This document shows positions 1 through 11,097 of a DNA stretch of 24,742 bases, piece after piece; the first letter of the stretch is position 1; every line of letters begins with the position of its first letter. The position numbers and the translations under genes were made by a program. Source of the DNA: Proteromonas lacertae (lineage: Eukaryota > Sar > Bigyra > Opalinata > Proteromonadidae). The stretch lies in contig NGBS01001227.1 of assembly GCA_002245135.1 (NCBI GenBank), positions 1-24,742 on the forward strand, written 5' to 3'. The notes below the pieces were generated by a model, which was not told where the DNA came from, searched no databases, and saw nothing but the letters and a program-made list of their open reading frames with translations.

Positions 1-103
1 CTAATTTACACTCAAATCGCTTATTCTTACCTGTAGAAGGCACCTAAGAATAGTCTGGTACGGTTTACCCACATACAGTGATATTCTTACGGTTATACAT
101 ATA
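1..103 (+). repeat. Left arm of the near-identical outer inverted repeat
   Basis: This segment is the reverse complement of 18450-18553, with one difference visible by eye over about 102 bp. It may extend left of the window. An 8-bp inverted repeat (22-29 with 45-52) lies inside it. A PolB remnant begins about 17 bp to its right, so it looks like a Polinton terminal inverted repeat whose interior lies to the right. The alternative is that the outer edge is near 103 and the element lies to the left, beyond the window. Confidence 0.85.
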
Positions 104-120
104 TTATTACAGAATCAGAA

Positions 121-480
121 ATGAATGTTGCACATAAAATATTAAAAGATAGAATAAGAACAGAATGGGACCTTTATGGCATACTGAAAAATCAAGTTTA
201 AAATTTAGACATGTTGGTGAAGTTGAAGTTCAATTTAGTCAAAGCAACTGCTATGGCAGGTAGTGGTAAAATAAAGAACTTCCAGATTGGATTAGAAATA
301 GAAAATGTGTTATATCAATAGATAATAATAAAGAAAATGATCAATTATGTTTTCTATATGCTATAGCAGCAGCATTTTTTCATGGTAATAATAATAATAA
401 GAATTTAAATAGAGTAGAACAATATAGAGATTATATTAGAGTTAACTACAATTATAGTATGTTATATTTCCCAGTAGATT
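121..480 (+). mobile_element. Fossil N-terminal piece of Polinton-type DNA polymerase B
   Basis: Translated segments resemble the N-terminal domain of protein-primed Polinton/adintovirus PolB. There is a W-I-x-N-(R/K)-x-x-V-I-(S/N)-I element followed by a C-F-L-Y-A-I-A-A-A element, which in the family is the pattern before the first zinc-binding region and the exonuclease domain. Only this N-terminal stretch is present; no exonuclease, polymerase or terminal-protein motifs follow. It is a fossil with several breaks. It lies directly inside the repeat at 1-103, the usual place for a PolB gene in many Polintons. The family call is an inference from motif pattern, without a database search. Confidence 0.6.
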
Positions 481-1568
481 CTATATAAGATTCTGAATAT
501 GTTCATCATTGTATTTGTATTATCTATTGATATACACTCATTATCAATATCATTTTCATTGGTTTTAGCTGAAGATTCTGAATATATTCTAAACAAAAAC
601 AATGAGTTTAAATTGTAATGGATGAAATTAATAACATCTTCATTTGATGTTAAAAGTTGTTCTGAAAAACAATCACTCACAATGAAGTAAGTATTTTCTT
701 TTGTTTCTTTATTATATACATATCATCGACATAAGCAAATGCATCTAATGGAGTTGAAGACATTTTTTCTATTGATTCTAAATCAAATATTTTGCTCATT
801 TTTGTTAGTATCGCTTCATCAGGTAAAGATAATAATATACATTGACCATGAGATATAGAAAGCAACTATTCTTGTAGGGATATTTAATTCTTCCGCAGCT
901 ATCAATAGCAAAGAAGATATCAATGATCTTAGTCTTGCTTTTCTTTTCTTATGAGTAAATGATGTATCTATAACCAAAGTTAATAATTTCACATATTCAT
1001 TGTTTTTATTATTTTCTGATATAATTCTTCTTATTATTGTTGATATTTCATATGCAAAATCTAATAACAAATCATAGATAACTTTCATTTGTTTATAGTT
1101 TATCTCTTTGCTGAATGTTGGTGCTTTAAACTATGTTCATCTCTATTTGACATTATTTTTGTAGCATCATAATCATTTGTTCGTTTCAAAATAGTATTAA
1201 AGTAATTATCCAAACTCATATTCTTGAAATGAGTTAAAATTTCTTTTACATTTGCACTTCTTAATTCTTCTCTCTTTTTCTTCTATCTTTTCTCATCTAC
1301 AGCTTTTCTGTTTTCTTCATTTTCATCACTTTCTTCATTATTAAACAACTCATTATCTATTGATTCTTCTGCTACGAAAGATCCAACAATTCCTTCAATT
1401 GATTCATCTTTTCCTGATGCACAAATCTTTACACCTTTCTTTTGGTTTTGGTATAACATATTACCATTATTCATCATCATATTAACTCTTGTATTTGGAG
1501 TTACATCAGCATCTATTTGTTTTCTTTTACTTATATCATTTTCTATTAGTTTTCTTTCTTCTTGTAAC
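462..1568 (-). pseudogene. AT-rich minus-strand coding relic, function unknown
   Basis: Several minus-strand stretches read as coding: acidic and Asn/Glu-rich at the upstream end (about 1283-1568) and helical and hydrophobic in the middle (about 690-1090). I recognise no domain. The upstream end stops abruptly where the GC-richer island begins (about 1568-1590) and no start codon is seen, so the gene was probably cut by that insertion. It sits next to the PolB remnant and may belong to the same old Polinton, so it is treated as a fossil with several breaks. A split host gene with unrecognised introns is the alternative. Confidence 0.4.
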
Positions 1569-1587
1569 TATATAGTATATAAATGGG

Positions 1588-1704
1588 ACTTTGACACTTG
1601 TACCATAGTCCCATTTACGTAAGGTTCCTATGGGATTCCTACTACGGTGTCTTCTTCCCTACGGGACTCCTGGAAGCTATCTACAAGTGTTGGTTACCTC
1701 AGGT
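1588..1704 (+). repeat. Left arm of the island's inverted repeat
   Basis: About 117 bp matching the reverse complement of 7408-7522. The outermost 50 bp differ at about one position and the innermost 39 bp at two; the middle is more diverged and includes a small length difference. An 11-bp inverted repeat (1580-1590 with 1608-1618) spans its outer edge. It resembles a Polinton-like terminal inverted repeat. Confidence 0.85.
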
Positions 1705-2567
1705 GCTATTCTCCGATGAACTACTGTCAGGTAGTCAAGAGACTTTACCAGATCATCCATGATTGCTTAACCAGGTCCATGCTTCACTACCAAGAGATCT
1801 GTGATACTCCATCTCATGAAACGGATACTTTTATAATCTTACTTGGACAGGTCAATGACAGTAAATTACTTTCCCTGATCAATAGTGAATGGAAGATGTC
1901 ATCAAAGGATCCAAGATACTTTACTGAGTGGTGCTCTAGATAAAGTCGTATCTATCAACATGCTGTGGATCTGCTAAACTATGTTCTCTTTATGAAGCAT
2001 AACGCCAAGACTGATTCTCTCTATGAATTGACTGCCTACAAGAACATCATCCGAAAGCTCCAGAGTAAAGTTAATGCCTTAATTGAATTCCTTCAGTCCA
2101 CGAAGACCATCCGATACTCCTGAGCAGTTCACGGTCTTTATGAGTTATCTCCGAGACTTCCAACAGTATAGCCTTGATCTACGATGCGATGCTACTTCCT
2201 TACTCAGCTACTACCATCAGTTCGAGAGAGTTTACTTCAAGAGCATCCACACTTCGACTATTACAAGGATAAGGTAAACACTCAGCTATGGAAACTCAAC
2301 GATCTTGATAAGGAGGTGGAAGCCCTTACTGACTTTATCATCCAGCATGTCACCGACTTTGAGAACGTCGGAAGCAATTGCATAGGTATGATGACTAGAG
2401 CTAACTTCAGAACCCTTTGCCGTGACTACTCCAAGATGTATGATGAGCTGATATCCATTCTCAAGTACTCAGTCTTACAACTCCAGGACAATCTCTACGT
2501 ACCATTAGACTGGGACTCTTTCAAGAGCCTTAAGAAGTTCCACGATCAAGTTGATGATCTCAAGTAG
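1647..2567 (+). pseudogene. Coding remnant in the island, unidentified
   Basis: Plus-strand stretches have coding character, rich in Leu, Asp, Lys and Tyr and predicted largely helical, overlapping the inner part of the left inverted repeat. No recognisable domain or catalytic motif is visible. It belongs to the fossil island and carries several breaks. It could be a virus-element accessory gene; no function is proposed. Confidence 0.35.
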
Positions 2568-2720
2568 TCCATTGTTAAGATTCAAACGATTGCTAACTCC
2601 TTCTTAAGCTTATTCTAATTCCCTTTACTTTGCTTACTCTCGTTATTGTTTCTAGGAATCCCTAAGCACTAGTTTCATAATCAAAAATACTGCTTAAGTA
2701 AAGCTTCAATGATCTTGTTC

Positions 2721-4384
2721 TCACCAGTTGAGAAGGTGCTCCTCGGAGTCGATGATCAGCTGAGAGACGTACTTCCTAGTCTCAATAAGAGCTCCTTGAA
2801 GGTGTAAGATGTAATCGATCCTTGACTCTTGATAGTACCATCTCTTCTTTGAGGATACTACTACTGTTGCCTCCGAGGCAACAGTAGTATCAGGTTTCTT
2901 TGCTTTTCGACGACTCATACTATTACTCAAGACACTTGCGTAAGTGATTACTTTAGTAACTTCTTCCTGGTCCTTGTCCTTCACTGAGGAATTTCTTGTG
3001 ATGTCTCCTTCTTGAACATCATCAACCAGCAGTAAGTATGGAATAGACACTCCTCCATTATCTGGACGATCTCCTTGAACTTCTCTTGAAGCTTAACGAT
3101 ATCATCCTCATAGTAGTACAGTTCAGCAATGACTTTGATATCTAGTCTATCGCACTTCTCCTTCATAGTATAGAACTGCTCTAGCAAGTGATCTACCTCA
3201 TTGTCGGAGATGTTAACATCTCTCAAGAGGCTTCTTGTTAACTCTCGATCAGCAAAGTAGTTCTCCTCCACAGCATTAAAGTAAGTGTTGATCTGGCAGG
3301 CTCCGTTCTTGATAGTGCTGATGTACTCACAATGCTTACCAAAGAGATTGTAAGTGTCCAGGCAGGTTGTCATCCACGAGACCGCATTAACAATCAAGCA
3401 ATGGAACTTAAGTCTTAGACTAGCAGCTTTCTTATAGACTGGATAGCAGATCTAAGACTTACACTTTCCCATCGTGTACTCTGCTGATATCATTCCTTCC
3501 ATGGAGTATAGGAATAGACATGCCCGGCTCTGGTAAATGCTCTTCTCTACGATCTCATGATCCTTCAACTCACAGTCGGTAATACGATGAACTACCTTGA
3601 GTAACATCCTTACTGAGTTGTGAACTTCCAAGTCACTCTCAGTGATTCCTTTGTTAGCATTGTCGATCATGATAAAGTGCGTGTCCAGAGCTAATTGTTC
3701 ACACTCCGATAACTTCTCTTGAGCTTCCTTGACTAGAAGAGCCCATTCATTACCTTCTTGGATTCCGCGATCGGCCTTATGAATACACACTCTCGGGTAG
3801 ATTGGTAAGAGTCTCTTATCGGGCTGATGAATTGAGATCATGTTCTGGAGTAGGCAAGAAATTTGATAATAGCTTATCGGCTATGAGCTCTTCCTCTGGG
3901 GGTGTCGATAATGATGATGATGATGACTTCTTCGATCCGATGAATCTACAGCCTTATGCTTTACGTACTTTCTCTTGACCCTGAATGTGAGCTGACGACA
4001 TCTCTTGAGTTCTTCTCGTTGATCAGGAGTATGTCGATGAGCTTCTCGGCTAAAGATCTCCTCGGGACTTAGCGTTCTTTCAGTCATGCTCTCATCCTTG
4101 TTAAACTTAAAGATCATTATCGTAGCATCCAGATCGATAGTGCAATGCTTACCTTTCCTATGAGAGTCTTGGTCATTGTCAGAGTCACTTCCATCCATAG
4201 AGTTGTATACCACTCCTTGATATATCACCTTACTGTACTTTTGCTTACCACTGATAAACAAGTCCTCGGAGGATTCATTGAGTGCCTCAATGCTCCTTCG
4301 GGACTTCTCTATCTCCTTTAAATCTAGATCCAACTTCATTTGAATCTTGCTCCTTGTTCTCTCATCCACCTTCTTCACATTCAC
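2721..4384 (-). pseudogene. Series of minus-strand coding remnants in the island, unidentified
   Basis: Adjacent minus-strand coding-like stretches lie at about 3881-4384, 3452-3841, 2981-3397 and 2721-3050. The first is charged, with an Asp/Ser-rich middle and a basic, His-rich C-terminal end. The next two are helical with scattered Cys. The last has a basic Ser/Lys/Arg segment. They may derive from one or more genes of the fossil element. No motif allows a name, and there are several breaks. A perfect hairpin (2859-2889) lies inside the last stretch. Confidence 0.35.
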
Positions 4385-4431
4385 GTGGACGTGTTTATTC
4401 CTTTGCTTACTCTCACTTACTTACTTCATCG

Positions 4432-4625
4432 ATGAGTTCCCAGACTTTCTCGGGATAGATGATCATCATGTCTCCATCCTTCCAATAGCCCGAGGTAAGC
4501 GATTGCTTATAAACCGATCGATAGACGTCTCCTTGATTGTTGAGCCATAGCTTTAAGTGATCAGGGTACTTTGCAAAATAGATTGCAGGCTTTGCAAGTG
4601 ACCTCCAGAACTAATACCATCAAAG
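4432..4625 (-). pseudogene. Short coding remnant rich in aromatic residues, unidentified
   Basis: A minus-strand open stretch of about 63 codons with clear coding character and no start codon: it contains FAKYPDHLKLWL and, later, SGYWKDGDMMIIYPEKVWE. It lies upstream of the remnants at 2721-4384 and may belong to the same former gene set. The function is unknown. The remaining sequence from 4626 to 4928 holds nothing I can support. Confidence 0.35.
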
Positions 4626-4928
4626 GGTAGCTAACAACATTAACTATTCTGAATCAGGTCCCGATAGCTTCATCCTCCTAGATGGTCTTCATCGTCTATA
4701 TGATGGATGCTGAAGGTACCTTGGAGGAACGCGTTGTTTCAAAGTCCAAGGGTGGTAAGAGACGAAGACTCTAACTAGCTTAACAACGTCCCTTAGTAAT
4801 TCACTTGCTTTATCATCACCTTCTATCTTATTGGGATCAATTTTACATGAGTAAAATCATTTATACACGATTGCTTAAGACCGAGAATTCATCTAGTTGC
4901 AATTTTCCAAACGATCCCGACAAAGTCT

Positions 4929-5663
4929 ATGAGTCCCAGGAAGTCATCACGCAGATCATCATCAACCAACTCTAGAATTGTTATATCATCCAAGGAAGGT
5001 AAGAAGCTCCGAGTAAAGAAACAAGGAGGTAGTAGTAGAACCATAAGGAAGTCATCACCGATGATTACGGAGCAAGGTAAAGCAACACTCCGGGAAGAAC
5101 TCATTAAAGCCATTGTGGATAACTTAAGCTTATTAGCAACCATTGCTCCAGACTACATTAACGATGAACCTATAAGTACACCGCCATCTACTCCTAAGAG
5201 ACAACATTAACCAAGGAAGTTGAGTCCAATTAAAGTACTGAGGACATTGGTAGCTACTCGTAAGGCCGGGAATAAACGAGATGTTAGAGTTCATCCAGGA
5301 GATGATCGTAAGGTACCTTTAAAGCCCAAGGATGAAGTTAAGCTTATCAAGACTTCTTGTAATGAAACTGGAGGACACGACGCTATCTAGGTAAAGGATC
5401 TTGCTTCTTGTAATGGCACGGTGATACTAGTTAGTCTAGATGGCCTGATGATTATGGAGATGGATCCAGACCACAACCAGATAAGACTTCATTTGGATCC
5501 TGACTTTAACCTAGCAAAGGAATCCATGGAGGTATGGGACAATGCATTCTACGTTTCTTATAATGATACTAAGAACTTCTTCCGAGTCTGTGATGATGCT
5601 TTAACCTTGTTGAACATCCCGAGAATGGCATCTACCTTCAAGAAGATGGTGAACCATAAGTAG
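4929..5663 (+). pseudogene. Basic coding remnant in the island, unidentified
   Basis: A plus-strand coding-like stretch in the fossil island. Its first part is strongly basic (Arg, Lys and Ser-rich, about residues 1-50), as expected of a nucleic-acid-binding or core protein. Its last part (from about 5421) is acidic and more globular, with DPDHNQIRLHLDPDF. It is broken. A former virion DNA-binding protein is possible but rests only on charge distribution. Confidence 0.35.
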
Positions 5664-5774
5664 TTGCCTTATAAGCTTAGTTCATGTACTTACGATAGCT
5701 GTCTTGTCTTGGGATGATAAGCCTTTTACCTTGATGAACTTTGATATCAGCTGATGAAGACCTCGGTAAAGCTC

Positions 5775-6660
5775 TTATTGTTGATTGATAAGAACCCTCC
5801 TAGCAAAACAACACCGTAAAGACAAGGGATAAGTAATTACTGTAAGCTTATTGATAACATCACCTGTCTTGTATTGTAGCTCCTCCAACTGCTTATCATC
5901 AGGAGTATAGACAACAACCATCTTGTTGATAATTTTTAAGTAGCTCTGATTCAGCGATTGGATACTTTGCTTCTGTTCACCATCCTGGTACTTGAGTTCT
6001 TTCATCAGCTTCTGGCACTTTACAAGATGACCTTGAATGTATACCGACTCCTTCTTCTTAAGAGTTGATGATATTCCCATGGAGTTGCAATAACTTTTCT
6101 TGGACTCCTTAGTTAAGCAGGTGAGTTGAATGTGATCATTAATGGAACCTAGGTACTTCTTAAGGCAGTAAGTACAGAGACCACAAGAAATGTTCTTATC
6201 GGTGACTCTAGCAGCAGTAATCACGGGATTATCAACATCGATCACGTCCATTGGATTAGCAATCACGGTATAATGATATTGAACTTGATCATCATCCTCG
6301 GCTTCTAGGTAAAGTAAGTAAACAAAACGATCAGGAGAAGTCATCGGTAAAGTACGGCTACTGCGTCTGGCTAATCGTAAATGCGATCCCTTCAATTGAT
6401 AGATGTGAACACCCACGTTATTGTTCTCTTCAAATGAGTCGATGAGTCTGGAAGATGATATTGGATTTGCTATAGGGTGCTGGTAGTTAATGATGTACTT
6501 GCTCAAGTACTTGGAGTACATCTCAGGATTCTCAAAGGCTGCGTTCTTACTGAGTTGATGATGATGAAGAGCTGCGATTGCGGAGTAAGCAAAGCTGAAC
6601 ATAGCAATACGTACGTTTATAATACTGCTAGGATCAATCACTTACTTAGGCACCTCCAGC
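5775..6660 (-). mobile_element. Fossil Polinton-type PolB N-terminal domain in the island
   Basis: The minus-strand translation shows the PolB N-terminal pattern. SIINVR is followed by FSFAYSAIAALHH. Next comes a K-Y-x(n)-I-N-Y element and a segment with F-E-x-N-N-x-V-G-V-H-I-Y, then a Y-H-Y-T-V-I-x-N-P element and a zinc-finger-like C-x2-C-x2-C with a later H-x4-C. In Polinton PolB this domain precedes the exonuclease. Here the sequence after the zinc finger turns charged and helical, and no exonuclease or polymerase motifs follow. It may be a stand-alone PolB-N relative or a truncated polymerase gene. It is a fossil, more GC-rich than the similar remnant at 121-480. Confidence 0.6.
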
Positions 6661-6661
6661 A

Positions 6662-7407
6662 GTGCTTCGATAAAAAAACTGTGTTGACCCGTGACTTCTT
6701 AACTGGATGATCCTCAGCTGCCTTATGGAGATGTTGCTTGGGTTGGATCCATCTATACTTGACTAGGTAAATGATTTCAACTATTCAAGGCTATCGAAGT
6801 TAACAATTGTAAAGTCCCAGTTCCACTATTGAGTTCTCCTTTAAGTTCTCCTTTGAGTTCCAAGATTGCCTTGTTGATTACACCAGCTTTTCAATGGCCT
6901 TGTAAAGTGACTGGATAATAGTAGTACCATCAAGACCTTCCCGGATACGTCCAGCCGTGCATGACTTCTTCAGGGAATCTCCCTCGATGGGAGATTCCTT
7001 CCTTGCCAACACGACTGTTCTTCTCGGGAAGTTCTTGGATGAACTTGACTATGTAATGAAGTCTCTTGATGAAAGTTCCATAGCTGTGTCAGGAGGTTTA
7101 TCTCTGATCAATAACTCAAGGAGGAATATCCCTTCCTTGATAGGATAGATGATAGTTGAAATGTTACTTAGTTGATTAACAAGGAAGGGATATTCCTGAG
7201 ATTGCTTATCATTATCTTCAAAGGCCCTTGAGAAATCCACAACTAGCTAGAACCTCCCGGAGTTACCATTTGGTAACTTGTTAACAATTGGTAACAAGTT
7301 AACAATTGTAAACTCCCGGTTCCCAGTTGGTTTCCACAGTTCTATTAAAAGCCCTTACAAGGTCACCAGCGTAGCAAGGAGACTCTAGATCGTGATTAGA
7401 TTCATCA
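6662..7407. other. Gene-free part of the island with hairpins and diverged repeats
   Basis: No supported gene. It contains a 10-bp perfect hairpin (6974-6983 with 6989-6998, loop 5), an 18-bp perfect inverted repeat (7122-7139 with 7180-7197, loop 40), a 28-bp near-palindrome (7274-7301) and a diverged direct repeat (about 6797-6930 and 7290-7372). Some minus-strand stretches upstream of the PolB remnant look weakly coding. Confidence 0.6.
6797..7372. repeat. Diverged direct repeat inside the island
   Basis: The 17-bp string AAGTTAACAATTGTAAA at about 6795-6811 recurs at about 7297-7313. In both copies a TCCC(A/G)GTTCC element follows, then a related stretch around CTTGTAAAGTGAC / CTTACAAGGTCAC. 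The copies are diverged and differ in length. This suggests an old internal duplication in the fossil element. Confidence 0.45.
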
Positions 7408-7522
7408 ACCTGAGGTAACCAACATTTCTAGATAGCTTCCAGGAGTCTCATAGGAGATCGTCCTGTAAGAGGAATCCCGTAGGAACCTTACGTAAATGGG
7501 ACTATGGTACAAGTGTCAAAGT
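7408..7522 (-). repeat. Right arm of the island's inverted repeat
   Basis: Reverse-complement partner of 1588-1704. The island's composition and a fibre-like remnant continue to its right up to about 9330, so this arm is not the simple right end of the whole island. The island may be two adjoining pieces or a rearranged element. Confidence 0.85.
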
Positions 7523-9241
7523 TCTAACGAGTGTTCTAGGAGTCCGTCCCCTTCTAGATTCAGAGTTTACCTTTACTGGAGCTTCATCGATGCAATCGAT
7601 ACGGAGGAATCGTTTAAAGAAAGACACCTTGATAGGAACATAACCGACAACTACCTTGAGTGAATCACCACTAAAGCTACTATTAGGGTCTGGTATGTTC
7701 AAGATAACATCCCAGGTAGTGTACTCAGTATGAAGGATGGGATTGCCAGAGTTATCATCTTGAGTAAGTATTCTATGGATCTCATTGATCTTCGTAAGTA
7801 ATGGAGATCGTTGATATTGCTTTCAAGGCCAGAGAGATCTACAATGGATGGAATTGAGGATACTCCAGAGGAACCTCCCGAAGATGCATTGCCACTGCCA
7901 GTAGATATCCACTTACCATTCATCTTTACATCCTCGTAGATGTCTATCAAGTAGGTGAACATGCTTAGCTGCTCCTTGTACTTCTCGGGACATGTTCCTA
8001 TAACTCCATTCAAGGCAATGTGGGCTGTCACCAGATTGACAATGTGGCTACTATCGATAGCTTGCTGGGACTTCAACTCAATCTCCTTCTTAGCATTCTC
8101 GGTGGGTGCATTGGGGATGAAGTAGTTAGTGACCAGGTCAACTTTATCATTGAATGTAGGAGAGAACGCTACAGGTCGTGCAGTGGTAGAGTCTAGGTGA
8201 TTGATTCCGATTCATTGGAAGAGTTGCTTTTGGTTGATATTCAGGACCTGGGTAAGATCCTTTACTGAGATGACTTCATCGTAGAGAGTATTGGTACTAT
8301 TATCATCGTCGGGGTTGATATCGATTCCTTGCTTCTCAAATTCTTTAGCAATGGCCTGGCAGTAGCTATTGAGACTTTGAAGATCTCCATTGAGTTGAAC
8401 TAAAGAAGCGTTGATATTATTCTGATTGTAAGTGGGAAGTGAATTAACTTTAGATTGAAGACCGAAGTTGCTACCTGCTGGTACTGACGGAGTTGAAGAA
8501 TAAGAGTCAGCATAGGGAGTGTTGATACTATCTTGGATCAAGGAGGAGCTTAGCTTTTCAAGGAGGTCGTAAATGAAGGAAGGTCTATTGAGATCAGTAA
8601 CTTCCATGGAGGATGGATCATATCGGTACTTACCAAGGAAGTCCATTGCAGAGTAGTGATTCTCGGTCATAGCAATCATCGTCTTAGTAACGGTAACATC
8701 ATGATTTTCAAGAACTGCACTTACCTCTCCGATGATACCGATGACTTCATTGACTTTGTTGAGGAATTGCTGGATACTTACTTTCACATCAGGAGTTGGA
8801 TTATCAGAGCTATCAGTCTCGGAGTTGTCACTCCCAGAGCTGACAACTCCGAGACTCTTACAGATTGAGTTGAAATCATCTGTGATCTGTTGAATGCTAG
8901 GAGAGTAGTCTTGGTGCTTATCAAGTAGCTGCTTCACGTTCACACTCATCGACTTTATCAGATCATTCATGGCCGACGCAGTAGCTGATGTCTCCTCCAA
9001 CACCTTGTTGTTATCGGAGGTCTCTTGTTTAGTGGTATTGGTTAAGGACTAAATAGTCTTCTCCAGCTCCTTGATAGTGTTGTTGATCACGGTCGGTATT
9101 ATGAAGTTGTCTTTCAAGGTTTTGGATCTTCTCAAGGAGCTCTTCATGCTGTTCATCTTTCAAGGACTCAGGAATGCTTTGCAAGACTAACTTCATCCTG
9201 CTAGAGATCTCCTCATCGTTGATCACTCCGATATCTAACAA
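7502..9241 (-). mobile_element. Fossil fibre-like coiled-coil protein gene in the island
   Basis: Minus-strand coding remnants run from a charged coiled-coil beginning (about 9029-9241), through a long Ser/Asn/Gln-rich helical region (8212-9003) and a Gly/Ser-rich stretch (about 7699-8200), to a C-terminal beta-rich piece ending near 7502. The C-terminal piece contains LHTEYTTWDV and, further on, VPIKVSFFKRFLRI. The intact protein at 19710-20543 has LHTEYTYWSV and VPIKIQMFEHFMRI in the same order and at similar spacing. I infer that this is a fossil of the same family, a coiled-coil stalk with a C-terminal head, from a GC-richer Polinton lineage. It carries several breaks. A 16-bp perfect hairpin (8815-8856) lies inside it. 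Confidence 0.6.
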
Positions 9242-9390
9242 GAGTGTGGTTGATGTGATCGAATTGATGATTCATCAGCTCCTTGACAGTTCTGATAAAG
9301 AAGGAGTACTACAGCATAACACATGGTTATATTACTAACCCAGTGTAAAACACAATATATAATTATAATAATAATTAGTATAGGTTTTAT
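9242..9390. other. Right edge of the island and 3' flank of the double-ATPase gene
   Basis: Composition switches from GC-richer to AT-rich at about 9330-9350. Nothing else is supported here. No copy of the 1588-1704 repeat was seen at this edge. Confidence 0.5.
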
Positions 9391-11057
9391 CTAATTAATC
9401 CTTTCATTCTTTCTAATAAAGCTACAAATATCATCCTGTCTAAATTTATTTATATCTTCAATTGTAAATAATTTAATACCTAAACCATTCTGAATATCTC
9501 TCGAATATTGTATAAAATATTGTTTATATTTATTACGCTTTTCTGTTACAAAATCACTTTTCTTAACATCTTCTATTTTCTCTACATAATATAATGGAAA
9601 TACAATAACATTATTAATAACATAACATATATCATCACTACGTATATCAATTGGAGTAATATAATAACCTTCTCCACATCCTATTGATGTTGTAGTGTTT
9701 TTGAAATGATACTTAAATATATTCATCTGAATATTATTAAACTTAATCACATCATTATTCCACCTATTATTATACATAATTGAATACCACACTAATTCAT
9801 TGAATAATAGTTTATATAGAGGATGATTTTTATCTGATTGTATTTTATTCTTGAAAAAATCCTTCATAATTTCAAATTCTCTTTCACTACATCTGTGACT
9901 TGTACAGAAATAAACATACTTAAATACTTCTTTAGAGATAAATTCTAATTGAACTTTATCAATTGAATCATAATCTAATACTTTGTATTTTACAATATAA
10001 TGTGACATATCTGTATCTAATCTATCAACATTTAATTCAACATCATTTTCCAAATTTGATTCTTTACCTCTTTCACATGGAAATAGATATTTCTTTATAA
10101 AACCAAAATATCCAAGAGTATTCACAGTTGTTTTAATACAGTTTGTATAAATTTCATCCCAATAACTTGTTCTATTCGGGTTTATTGTTGCTACATAATA
10201 TGTTTTATATATAGCTGCAAAATATAAATGTCTTGGTACTCGATTGTATAAAAAAATAAGATCATTATCAATTACATTTCCTAAATCTTCAGGTAAACAA
10301 TTTTCTTTCCATATATTTATCTCTTTTTCATTACAAATATCCAAATAGAAATAAACTTTATTACCTATTTCAAAATCTTTTATATTTGAATAATTTTTAT
10401 TATCTGGAGAACTGACATTTACAATTATACTACTTAATCTGAATATATTTTCAGGAATATCATATGAATCACATATAATTATATCTTCATCCATTATATT
10501 TTCTTCTAAATATTTTCCAATCAAATTATAGATAACAGGATTATCTGGATTTCCATCTTCTTTCTTTGAACTTTTGTAATATGTTAAACCTAAATTAATA
10601 CCTAATTTTTCTTTCAACTGAATGAATTTTAAGATAAAATAGACAATAAATGTGGATTTTCCACATCCTGGTTGACCTCTTAGTAAATAGTAACTATTAA
10701 TTTCATTTTTAGTAGGTTTACATTTGATTAGTTTTTTTAATCTTTCTTTCTCTCTTTCAACGATTTTATGTAAATCATCATCATTAATTAAAGGATCAAC
10801 ATTTACATTTATATATTTAAATAACTTCTTTAAAACAAATTCATTTTTTCTATACCGATAAAAACAATTATAAATTATATTATATTCTATTCTTTTCCAA
10901 AATTGTGGATAATAATCTCTCACCAATATTTTATGGCTTGGATATTGAAATAATTTTATACTTTCATCAATTTCTATCAATCTTTCATTATATATAAAAC
11001 TGGGAGATTTTTTACCTATATCAAATATACGTTTTACATAATCAAAACCTATTTCAT

Positions 11058-11097
<40 letters not shown>

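Larger units (their letters stand above)
1575..9340. mobile_element. GC-richer fossil island of Polinton-like origin
   Basis: Base composition changes sharply at both edges: the island is clearly GC-richer than the strongly AT-rich flanks. Inside are inverted repeats (1588-1704 and 7408-7522), a PolB N-terminal remnant, a fibre-like remnant resembling the AT-rich element's protein at 19710-20543, several coding remnants on both strands and unusually many perfect hairpins. Together these indicate a decayed, possibly rearranged virus-like element from a lineage other than the one at the right of the window. It is old and carries many breaks. Edges are approximate to about 20 bp and no target-site duplication could be identified. 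Confidence 0.65.

Noticed and set aside
6477-7240. Small plus- and minus-strand frames upstream of the island's PolB remnant
   Set aside because: They overlap on both strands, include hairpin sequence and show no motif.
1575-9340. GC-rich island as mitochondrial or bacterial DNA
   Set aside because: Hairpins and composition alone suggested it, but the PolB N-terminal and fibre-like signatures and the inverted repeats point to a Polinton-like element.
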